64,000 nt of DNA from Norana najaformis (taxonomy: Eukaryota; Annelida; Clitellata; Crassiclitellata; Hormogastridae), in assembly GCA_964023275.1 (NCBI GenBank), contig OZ029913.1, positions 53,150,144-53,214,143 on the forward strand, written 5' to 3'. Numbering within the stretch: the stretch's first letter is position 1; each line of letters begins with the position of its first letter. The notes below the pieces were generated by a model that was given only the letters and a program-made list of their open reading frames with translations, searched no databases and had not been told where the DNA came from. The position numbers and the translations under genes are program-made. This document shows positions 22,983 through 35,000 of this stretch, piece by piece.

Positions 22983-23118
22983 TTTCATTTATGACATTCA
23001 GAAAATTTCGGTTTCATTTATGACATTTAGAATCTTTTGGTTTCATTTATGACATTTAGAATCTTTTGGTTTCATTTATGACATTTAGAATCTTTTGGTT
23101 TCGTTTATGACAAATTTG
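22983..23118. repeat. 29-bp tandem repeat, about five copies
   Basis: Units start at 22983, 23012, 23041, 23070 and 23099 (the last is partial), with core tttcatttatgacatttaga. The outer copies are the most diverged. Confidence 0.93.
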
Positions 23119-23379
23119 AATGTTTTTTGTGCTCAAATCAATTCATTGACTGAAGGTCTCTCAGCGCATCCACTACAAAATTGTATCTTTTACCTACAGT
23201 GCCATTCAAATTTATCAACCCTCTTTTTATTCGCTAGCTATTCACTATCCAACAGCCAAGACCTCTCATTCTTTCTCATACCTTTCTCTATTTCTGCCTC
23301 CTCTCTCAAATCCTGCAACCGCCCTATAATCTATGTGGCGCCAGCTCTTTAAGTAAAATGAACTTCAAAAAGACCTCCG

Positions 23380-23720
23380 CCATTCGCACATCCACCTTTT
23401 TCGCCTGTCAGTACCAGCACTCCTTCGCTCGACCTCTCTCCTACAGCTTTTCAGTCAAGACTAAAAACCGAACTCTTCAAGCTATCCTATCCCGCCTCCT
23501 CTTCTGCAACAGCTCATGACCACATCACCTACGATTTCCACCGTAGCATCATGCTGTCTCCCCGGCATGACTCCCCACCCGGATTCGGACCTGCTTCTGA
23601 TCTGGCACCGAAATGACCCATCAATCTGGCTGTTGTGGACTTTATTGATATAGCGCCAACGAATAAGCTGGTTTTCCTGATTAAGCTTTTATGCGGCGCT
23701 GAGAAATATTGGAGATTGAC
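23380..23720 (+). mobile_element. CR1/L2-like LINE 3' end
   Basis: One plus-strand frame reads TAFQSRLKTELFKLSYP, the typical C-terminal tail of CR1/L2 polyproteins. It runs to a stop near 23609. A 3' UTR with atagcgccaacgaataagct and gcggcgctgagaaatat follows. The same 3' UTR type recurs at 38740, 43440 (reverse), 58270 and 60055. Confidence 0.65.
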
Positions 23721-23959
23721 ATTTACATTAGGCCTAACGTACATTGCATTAAGCCTATTCGTTGTCAAATCTGGGCGTTTGCCAATGTTGCACTAGTGAA
23801 GATTTCTTAATAAGTCACTTATTTGCTTTATTGCATGCTTAGTGATATCATATTATAGACTGCATTACTATAGCCTGAATCGCACCTTTCTTGAAATAAC
23901 CAACTTCGTTATAATCAAAGCTAAAATCCGACAATGACCGTCGGATGACCATTATATTA

Positions 23960-24386
23960 GGTCCTGGCGATAATGAACCGGACGCTTAGACTCCGCCCAC
24001 TCAGCACCTTGATTGACAAATGCGCTTTTAAGCCTTGCGCTTCGGCGTCTATGGACAGCCGTTCGTCGCAAAATTCCGCCTGGCCTTTTGCGGCCTGTGA
24101 TTTAACGATCGGCCGGTATTATCCAATGAGCGCCAGTTTCACGTTGACGACAGCTCGCAGGAGAAGTCCGAGGAACAAGACCAGACGGAAGTAGGCACTG
24201 AGCATTGTTGGACTGTCGCAGGAATAGGTTTTCCTTTGTCTCCGTTAAAGACAAGTAGGATACTCTTTGAAGGGGAGACAGAAGGCTCTGCTGATCGGAG
24301 ATACAATTTCAGGATTCTCAAATATTTCAGACTTTGAGAGATCTAAGGCAGCGCATTCATCGGAGGCAAATACAGAGAACTTTATC
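23960..24386 (+). promoter_or_regulatory. Likely promoter / 5' UTR of the RNF220 gene
   Basis: A CpG-rich block lies immediately upstream of the first ATG. The reading frame stays open back to about 24267, with no ATG before 24387. No TATA box is evident. A transcription start site cannot be placed. Confidence 0.4.
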
Positions 24387-25209
24387 ATGTTCCACCTGAA
24401 CTTCTGGCCCACTCGGCCGTTCCCTTCGCCAGGAGTGGCTTCCTCGGCGTCTGGATCTACTCCAGGGACCAGCGACTTCCTGTCACTGCCGTTTCCAGTC
24501 TCTCCAGCTCTGATGGTCCTGGCATCGGACGATGGGGATGCAACAGCAGCAGCAGCAAACCGAACAGGAGGAGGAGGAGGAGGAGAGGGGAAGCATCACC
24601 AACATCATCAGCTTGCTCACCGATCGCCGCAGAGTCCGGAGAAGGACCTTGGAAGGCATCTGATTCCAGGTGGATTTGGCTCGGCTGGGGGACCATTTCC
24701 ACTTTTCCGTCCCGGCGTGGAGTCGTTCCTCTCTCCTGGCAGCGCTCTCTTCCATTCAACGACTCTTCTTCCGCCGACGACGGCCTTTGACGCCTCCCTC
24801 CATCGCGCTGCAGCAGCAGCAGCTGCTGCTCTGGACCAGCGGCGCATTCACGGGGCGTTGTTCGGTTGCCCCGGTTCAGGGTACCAACTACACCAACCGT
24901 CGGCCTTCCAGCCGGCCAGGAGGCCCGTCAAGGCGGAGAACAACATCAGCAGCAGAATCCTTCTTAACTCTAGGGGCGAGGACAGCAGGCTGTCGTCGGC
25001 CGTCTACCAGATTAAGACCAGGGCCAAAGACTTCACCCAGTCCAGGGCTGGAAGAATCATTCAGAGACCAACAGCTGCCACCAGTCCAAGTGGTGGAGTT
25101 GGAACGGGCGAGGAGGGACAATTCTACAGTCCAGCCACTTCGACGGATCACGAGATGGACGCAACCGACAGAAGCTCGCCCAACGACCCCACGTCACCGC
25201 TTAATAAAG
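24387..25209 (+). CDS. RNF220: RNF220 exon 1 (start codon)
   Basis: Residues 1-274. It opens MFHLNFWPTRPFPSP, reaches the conserved SPALMVLAS, then continues through Gly-, His-, Ala- and Ser/Pro-rich disordered sequence. The ATG at 24387 is the first in frame; the frame upstream is open only to non-ATG codons. Donor gtacac, phase 1. Repetitive codons (cagcagcag, ggaggagga) suggest slippage-prone tracts. Confidence 0.85.
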
Positions 25210-28200
25210 GTACACCATATTCTCTGTCATCAATATCGTCGTCGTCGTCATCGTCACAATCATTATCATCTTCTTCACCACTATTATCAACACCATCATC
25301 ATCATCATCATCATCATCAACAACAACATCATCAACATCATCATCACCATCGCCATCACCAACGATCATCTTCAGCACCACCATGCATCTTGTTAATATA
25401 AGTTAATGCACGATTTTCGTTATTCATATGAGCAAGGGAGTGGCTGAATGTAAGAGTGTGTGAGCAATTGAGTTGGCGAGTGACTGAGACCGTGACAGTG
25501 ATCGAGTGAGGCAGCGAATGGTTGAGTGAGCAAGCGAGTGCTCAAGTGAATTGGGTGAATTTGAATTTCCTTTTGCTGCCCATTGCAGCTTCCTATATGG
25601 ACGCATTCAGAGACACTTACAAACGAGGCATGACATCCTTCGTTTTATCGCCTCCTGTCAATCTGTTGCTTATCTTGCCTCTGGTCCATGGTCATTTGTC
25701 CCCTTGCCACTTCGACCCGGCCGTCGCCACCAGCCCCCGCGTGCCTTACGCTTCATTTCTCACCCATCTGGCCATTACCCAGACCGAAACAAATCGCTTC
25801 TCCGTCTTCTCTGCAGTCGCCCTTCGCCCTATTACACACTCAATTTACTCCCACTCGTTCTGCTTCGACGCCTCGAGATAAACTTCAGTCCTATCGACGT
25901 TTTACAGACCGGGCCAAACTGTTCGACGATATGACCTATTCGTCTATAGTTTAGGATGCGTCTTTGCCGTCTTGTATACAGTGTAGGCTATCTTTTAAAT
26001 TTCGCTTTAGTCTGTTTATGCGACTATATCAAGCATGGAATGTGGTATATCCATACAGGGTATATAGCGTTTTTTAAAAATCTCTTTTACTTTGAATCCC
26101 AATCGCATATAATAATACATCATGGCTCTTTAGGTACATGCTTGATTCGACCGTAATAGGGCATATAGACTATTACATGAATATTATTATATATAATAAA
26201 CTGTATTATAATAGACTATATACAGTACGCTATCCGTATATATATATATATATAGTACCTAGAAGTCATTATACTGTTCGTATAAGTCCGAGAAGTACGC
26301 GCAAGATGGCACATAATTGAGCTACATATATTTGCAAATGAAACTTTTAAAATCCAGGCAACAGAAGCTGGGTTACAAACACTTATCGCGATATGCAACA
26401 ACACACATATATATATATGAGTGTGAATATATATACGCACATTTGCCTGCATGGACCACGGTATATTGTAATGGTTTAATCGCGATCGCTCGTCAGCTGT
26501 AAACATTGCTCGAGCGATCAATGTCAAGAAATGACAAGACTCGTATTTTCCACGATCATCGTCATTAACACAAATAAATATACGTGTCATAGATTCAAAA
26601 TTACTGAATTTGTGCAGGTAATAAATAGGTGCTTGAAATAACAAATATAAAAATAAATTATAACTAAATTGTAATGTTACCTATTTGCATCAAATATTGC
26701 ATTAAATGTGGAAATGGATAAACCTATATAACCAGTACTTCAACTCAATAGGCTTAGAATTTTGGCAAATCGGCGCCTAATTAGACCCATCAATATCCTA
26801 TGGACTATAAGCTACGAATGAATGAATGTGATTTAATTATAAATTAGTTCCTACACGATGCAATCGACCTGTATGCCACCGTCTGCCACGACACCATTAC
26901 ACGTACATTCGGCGTTTACCTAAGGCAGACGCCTGAAGCAATTCTATATAGTTCCTTATTGGCAATCTGGTCTAAAGCTCTGCTAATCCGGCGTATCCAA
27001 AATACGCCCGTGTCATCGATTCAAGCAATCACCAGCGCCATGAGAGCACGGGCCGTAAAATGAACTAGGGTGACAGAGCATAGACAGGCCACTCCCCAGG
27101 GAGGAAGGACCTCGTGGAGTCGGTTTGTCCTACACGGCCTCAACCCCAACGGAGTCTGGCTGCAGCACTCGTGACAACTGCCTGTTTTCGCGCTGAACAA
27201 CAGACCTTATTGGCTGCTTACGTAACTGTCCGGCAACTGACCAATTCAAAGAGACCGACTGACCTACGAATACACTGCCCACCGCTGGACATGTGGACTT
27301 CTCAAAGGAAACGATTTATTGAGTTGTTGCTTGGGGAGTACCAAACGTCATCTACGACTTATAGCCCCCTATTTAGTCCGGTGCTTGGCTTTTGGCTGTC
27401 TCCCTTAGAGCACCTGCCAAGGCACACGCTTCCTTCTATACATCAGCTGCCTTCTATACAAGCCATCTGATCATTTGTTGTTAGGCAAGCCTACACAGAT
27501 TCATATATCCTTCATCCAGTCATTCATCCATCCGTCCATCCATCCTCACATACATACATACATACATACATACATGCATATTATTTTTTGTGCATTTATT
27601 AAGCGCCACTGCTTAATGACTAGGCATCAATCGATGGCGCTGAGCAATTGTAAGTGAAGGATTTACTTAAGGTCTCTACACAGTAATCATATGAGGGGAG
27701 AAGGCTCGGACCCGTACTCTCCGCGTTACAGGCCGAGCACTCTATCCAGTCGACTACCACGCCCCACATACATGCATACACACACAAGTCGGGTTCAAAT
27801 CCCACAGAAATTTGTTTTAAAATTTAGACCCATCTGCGTCTCTAGCGAATTCAGCTATAATGATTAAAAAACACACTGACCGTACGCTCTCAGTGGGAAG
27901 ATCAGGCGACGAGGAGAGGACTGGCCTTCATATGCCGAGGCTAAGAAAAAAGTCGCTAACTATTCACACCTATGGTATGAAGTGTTAGTCAACTACCCGT
28001 CGGGGCTAGCTTAAGATATTGCATTCCTTCTTCCTTTTCATCTTCCTCCTCCTCCTTATCTTCTTCTTTCTCTTCCTCCGCCTGATCTTCTTCTTCTACT
28101 TCCTCCTCTTCTTCCTCCTTCTTTTCCTCGTCCTCTTTCTCTTCTTCTTTCTCTTCTTCCTCTTCTTCTTCCTCTTTTTCTTCCTCCCACTCCTCATCTA

Positions 28201-28974
28201 TCTCTTCCTCTTCTTCTTCTTCTGCTTCCTGAAGGGAGGAGTTCGTTTTGTTTCTATGCAATATGTCTGTATTGTTTTCAGTTACCCGATGGATGGTCAG
28301 TTCGGATGGTCAGAAGGTCATTCGATGTCCAGTCTGTAAGCAGACTCTGCAGTCGGACGACGCTCAAACTCACCTGCTCAAAGAATTGTCTGAACTCGCA
28401 AAGTATGTGCTTTTGTCTCCAGAATTACTTGTCTCTTTTACGTCGATTGACAGATGTACTGCACGTCTCCCAGTTTCCTACACCAGTCTCTGCTTAATGA
28501 TCTTCAATCTTAGGCAGCAATCTTTAAGGCAGCGCTTTTGTGAGGTGCTCAAATGGCGCTTTTTAAATTATGATTACTATTTAGCCTGAGGAAATCCTGT
28601 TTCCACAGGATTTTTAGAAAAAGTCCGGAAAAATAACATTATTGTTGTTGTTGTTGTTATTATTATTATTATTACTACTACTGCTACTATTATTATTACT
28701 ATTATTACTATTACTATTACTATTATTATTATTACTATTATCATTATCATTATTATTATTATATGGGCATTTTATCTTCACGACTCTTACAGCCTAGGCT
28801 GTCAATGGCTCGCTCAACACGACCATACGACAGAACATCAATTGCTCTGAGCAGTTGTGAGTGAGGGACTTGCTCAAGGTCCCCACGCAGTAACCGTCTC
28901 AGAGGAACTCGAATCCGTAGGCCTACTCTTTGCGTTACGAGTGCTCTAACCAATCGGCTACCGTGCCCCAATGA

Positions 28975-29067
<93 letters not shown>

Positions 29068-32000
29068 AAAATTGCATCCAGAGAGCATCATGACTTTTAA
29101 GCGTTTTAAGAATGATATATGGCTACCTGCTACAGAACATATTCTCTTCTCACTCACTGCATTTCACCGTTTCACAAACAACCCTGGACAGATTCAGAGC
29201 ATAGTCGTCCTCTACCATCCACTCCAGTCTCTGCAGTAGATCTCTACCCCAAAAGCTCGCCTCCCAACTAACCGAAATATTTATAAGCTGGCAGGGACTT
29301 ATCGCAGGACGGACTTCTTCCTTCGTCTACATCCGCCGAGGAGTTACTTCTCCAATCGCCAGAAGACGCTGTCCCTCGGGGGTCCGTCAGTCTCTCATCT
29401 GCTGCGACGCTCATCCATCTGGAGACATCCACGGGAACTCAAATCCCGGACGAGTGGCCACCGAGAGGCCTGTTCGTCCTCCTACGGGGGGGGGGGACGC
29501 ACTCGACCGGATGTTGCGGAGTTTGTTCTCATCGAAGACGGATTAGGCATAAGGAAGCGCAGATGACTGGAAAGGATTAGCTCCTGACAGAAGAGATTAT
29601 CTGTCGCTGGATCTATTAAGTCATCTCTGACGTTCATTCGAATTTAATTGTCGCTCCAAAGTTTACTGTCACAATCTTCTGGCTTCGACAGCCGGCTTTT
29701 CCCTCTTTGACCGACTCCTGCTGGCGAAGACCAACTTACTGTATACGTGACCTCTGCAACAGGAAGTTCTGTATACAAAAGTCTGATGTTTTCAACACGC
29801 ACCGCACAAACAAATGCACGCACGCACGCACGCACGCAGATACCAGTAGGTCTATATACGAACAAGCACAGTACCAAGGGGAAATGGTCTCAATGTATTG
29901 TTGTGCATATATAGGTTATGTAATAAATCACATGCTATCTTCATGATATATATTATGAATATATACACAGCTGTAGCTCTTCAGACAGGTGCATTACTAT
30001 AATGAAGTTGGTGTACGTGTAAATGCAGTGGACCGCATTACCGGAACTGAGCGAATTTGCAAAAGAGGAAGGTCCTTGCATCGAGGCATGAACACGAAGG
30101 GATGAAACGGAGATGATTGAAGATGAAGAATATTATTAGTTTTAGGCCTACAATGTCAACTTACACAAAATCCTGATTTTTCGTTTTAGACTTAACAACA
30201 ACAATCACCATCTCGACAAAAACGATTCTTCTTCAGTCTCGATCAAGGTATACGCCTATAACCAGATCGTCATTAGTATTAAGAGAATAATGCAGAAGTG
30301 GTAGGCGCCTATGTATAACATTTTGATGCTAACTGTGCTATTGTTTTGTTGAGCGAGTCCATGACAGCCGAGGCTGCAAGGGTCGTTTCTGCATGGTGAT
30401 AGCAGTTAAAACGACAGTGATGATGAAGATGCTGCTGCTGATGATGATGTTGACTTTACAGGAACCGTCTAATTATTTCCATCCGAAGATGAATCTGGCA
30501 AGAGATATAACATCTAAGTCTCGATACGAGGCAAGTACATAATGTTATATACATAATCACACACACACTGCTACACACACACACACACACACACATATAC
30601 ATATATATGTTCATTAATGCAAATAGTTGCGGATGTAGTTTTAAGTGAACATAACCCGAATCAATATTAGGCTTAGGAGAGGAAGAGGAAGAGGGAGTGG
30701 AAAAGGATAACAAGATGCACAGCCATCACCCGAAGCTTCACAGCTGCATGGTTTATCCACAAAGAATGGAAGACTACACAACAACGGGTCCTTCATCAAT
30801 GTCGTTTTTCTTCTCAGTGGTTTGACGACCTCAAGTCGCGAGCACCGTTACTGAATTTCTAGAAGTGGAAACTACTATTATTTTTTAAGCCAAAAGGATT
30901 ATATTCTAAGGGGTAAGATGAAAAATGTGTTTACACGTGGGATGGCTAATCTTCGCTTATGTCTGGCTCGATGAAAATGCCGTGCAATTGCGTTGAAGTA
31001 GGCCCCTACTGGATGGCTACAGAAAGGCGTTGAAAGAGAAATAAAGTGGCTCTTTTGTCTCCCGACATTTAGGTTAGCTAATGACCAAGTTTTAAAAAAT
31101 AAGGTTGAAGCCTTTCTAATTTGTGGGACCAACAGTTTCGAAGGCCAAAGGGATAAAGCAGTGTGTCGATAGATGTCGGTATATTTTGCCATGTTTCGTC
31201 TCAACAGCAGCATCCGCGACCTCGGCAGTTCTTGATTGGTAGGAGTCTGCCAGGGTCGATTATTTTTACGTCTTAGGTCAGTTATTTACCCCCCCCCCCA
31301 AGAAATAAGGATCTGACCAATACCGTTGGAACTTTACTTGATGAAAAGCCAGCCTTCACGAGAGCACATCGCACGATGTCATTGATTAAGGCATATACTG
31401 TCAGGTGTATGTCCTGAGGATATCATTCCATATTTTTTCGGGGCACCCAAGCTGTTCGCCCTTAGGAAGAGATCAGGGGCCCTCCAGAAAGGCGAAGACC
31501 AACTCCTACTACTGCTGCTGCTGTTGTTGCGGCTGCTGCTGCTGCTACTACTACTATATGCATTGCACATTTATTTTTTACAGTCTTTAAAACCTGGATC
31601 GCTAGCACGTGTGCAAATATTAGTATTAGTACTGATCTATTTAAGAAGGAAAAATGAAGACGTGGAACAAGTAAAATTGTACATATTTCAAATTTAATTA
31701 CATTAAAAAATTAATTACATTAATTATCTAGCACCATTTTACATAACAAGAACATGATTAATTGCATTTTCAGACGTATCTTCGCATAAGAAGCAACAGG
31801 GAAAGTCGACTTTGTAAGTTACCTTTGCACACTGTTCGTTAGATCGTTCATGAAAATTCGGCAAAATCTCTTGGGAATTAAGTTTTAAAAAGAATCTCCG
31901 TGACTGCTTTTATTTCTCGCTCCGCATCCTTCTAATCGTCTTTTTGTCATCCATATAAGAGAGTATTTCCTGCTCTCTGCGTCGTCATATATACAACCAT

Positions 32001-35000
32001 CATCATCATTGTCATCGTCATTCTTCTATTTCATCATTATCGTCTTCGTCGTCATACGCATTAATATCATTATCATCTTGACCACCAGTTCTACAATTGC
32101 TGATAGCAGAAAGGCAATTTGTAGCAAGAATTCGCAACCGCAGAAAGCGATCACACGACAACGGGACATCATCGACAATTAAAAGCAGCCGAACGTCTTC
32201 CGTCAGACAAGAGGACGACGACGACTACGAGGAGGAAGAGGAAGAGGAGGAAGAGGTGGTAGAGGCAGACGACGGCCAACTATTCTCTAACAGAACTTTG
32301 CACAAACAAGTAGGCTAAACAAAGTTAACGACTATTTATTGTGAACACACACCGCATACATGACTTATTTAGTGCAGTCATTTCTTCTACTTCTCAGTTT
32401 AATTATATAAACCCTTAGAAAATAAGCTATGTATTTTTAAAATATACGTATGTATGTAGGCCTATGCATGTGTGTATGCATGTATATATATATGAATGTA
32501 TATATGTATGTCTGTACTATTATGTGTGTATTATTAATTCAATGCAATTCATAATTAAGACGCTTAACATGGCGTATTTTAAGTAACCCTCAAAATAGTT
32601 GTATAGGGCCTACACATACATGTAACTCTGAACTTGCAAATGTCTGTGAGAAAGGCATTTAACGATGCTTCGTTGCTTTTCCTTCAGAAAGACGGACCGG
32701 AAGATGAACCGATTGACGTCATCAGCATCGACGAACAATATAAAGAAGAGCCAAAGGTTTGGCAGATGGAGGCTACAGTTGAGGCTGCGACATCTCCCGA
32801 CGGCGGTAAGAAATAAAGAAACAAAGCACTAAATGTAATCCTTCGCTTGATTTCATCTCACTAATTTCTATATATGAAAAGAACCCATGGACCTAAACAA
32901 ACCAGCATTTCAAAAATCAAGGAGAGGTTGTCTGCCTTTGGAGAAGTACAGATTAACTCGCCGTTATAGCTACTTCGGTAAACGCGCCGAGATGTGCTTA
33001 GCCGAACATATCATCACATTCCAAAGAAGCACACTTGCATGCTCGGCATTCCGCGACAGCTGCTCATCCGAGTATAACCGGGTTCGACGTTGCATAACCA
33101 CAGAAATCAATGTTTCCGAAAAAGGAAATTCTTTTACTACTTACTTACTATGGGAGTGCTACATTTAGACATACTGTATGTACTGCATCAGCTCGATAAT
33201 TTTATGGGTAAAGGGAACTTCCAAAGTTTTTAATTGAAGATACATTTTCCATACATTTAACTCCTGCATATATGGATCATGCCCCCTGCTGACTCCCACA
33301 AATCGCAATCTGTGTATATGAATTACATATAAAGGCCCTACAAAATTCTCTGTATTATATAAAGGCCTTACAATATTCTCTGTATTATATAAAGGCCTTA
33401 CAATGCGCTATGTCACTGGGACCCCAAATTAGTATACAGCGTGATCTTACATCACTTTGTTTAAATAATCGACGAATTATTGACCACCAACAGATTCCAA
33501 TCAAGCAGTAAAGCTGACAGAAGACAAAGAAACGAGAACAAACGACTGTTCGGTTGCCGATGGCAACAGTCCCAGCAGCAGCAGCAACCGAAGCAATAGA
33601 CAAACAAAAGATAACGCTATCTGTTCTCAATGCGCGGTAAGATGCCACGTAGGCCTATTAATTCAAATGTTAGGAATCAACGCAGTGAAACGGTGTAAGT
33701 CTGGCAGTGCAACGTAGGCCTACTGTAGCACTTTAAAGGCCTAACCTAGTTCAATAGTTACTTCATCGGATTCGCTCGTTAACGTAACATATTATCGATC
33801 ACTCTGTATGTAAACAGCTCGGCACTGCGTTCAGTGCTACAGCATATACACTTCATGGTATTCATTAGCTTTTAGAGTGAATAGTGAGTCAGCAGTGAAT
33901 AGTAAAGTACTGCAGTAATATTTATAGGCAATATGTAGGTCGGACATGAGGTGTAGATATCTTTCTTCTTGTTCAAGATCATGCGCTCACTGTCCGTTGG
34001 TATTGATCCAACGCCTCAATACACTGAGTTTATGTAAGATTTCTGTGACGCCAACGAGCTGAAGATCACAAACACATGGTTTGAGCAGCCAAAAAGAAGA
34101 TTATACACGTGGACATCGCCAGATGGGAAATACAGAAATCAGATAGACTATATGCTGGTGAAACAGAGATGGAAAAGTTCGGTAAGGGACATAAGGACAA
34201 GACCGGGAACAGACTGCGGAACAGATCATGAACTGTTGGTGGCCACTTTGAGAATAAAACTTAAAAGATTGAAACGTGGAGAGCGTCTGTTGGGATATGA
34301 TTGCAGAATTATCGCATCTGAATATAGAGTCGCGACGGAAAATCGTTTTGAGGCTCTGAGACTGGAAGAAGAAACAAACACGGATGATATGTGGGAGGAA
34401 ATCAAGACAATAATACACGAAGGAGCGGAGGAATTCATACCAAAGAAGCAGAGAAAAAAGACATCACCATGGTTATCAGACAAGGCAATAAAGGTCGCGG
34501 AAGCAAGGAGGAAAGCGAGATCTGCAAAGAAGAAAGCAGAAATTAGGATCCTGGACAAGGAATTTCAAAAACTGGCGCGTAAAGCAAAGAAGATTATCTA
34601 GCCAAAACGTGCATAGAGATGGAAGAAGATGGAAGAAGAGGAAGAACAAGAGACATGTTCGCAAAGGTGAAGTCACTAACTGGAAAATTCACACCACAAA
34701 TGGGAGCACTAAGAAACGGAGAAGGCAACGTGATCAGAGAGGGGGAAGAAGTTAAAGAGAGATGGAGGGAATACACTGAGAAACTGTACAACAAGGACCC
34801 GCGAGTTAAAGAAGAACGGATAGACCAGACAACCTTCGAACGAGAACCAGCAATAATGAAGAGTGAAGTTGAATGGGCCATTCAGCAACTCAAGGACAAC
34901 AAAGCACCGGGGACAGACGGGATACCTATAGAGCTGATCAAAGCAGGAGGGGAGGGAATGAAGGAGAGCATAACGTCGTTATGCAATCAGATATGGAAAA

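Noticed and set aside
25522-25954. Overlapping 88-127 codon frames after RNF220 exon 1
   Set aside because: No homology, three competing frames, and RNF220 splicing skips the region in phase.
27989-28261. Glu-rich antisense and Leu/Phe-rich sense open frames
   Set aside because: They are produced by a nearly pure pyrimidine tract in an RNF220 intron.
28759-29157. Poly-Ala open frame on the minus strand
   Set aside because: It runs through the CTG repeat and a SINE; no homology or splice logic supports it.
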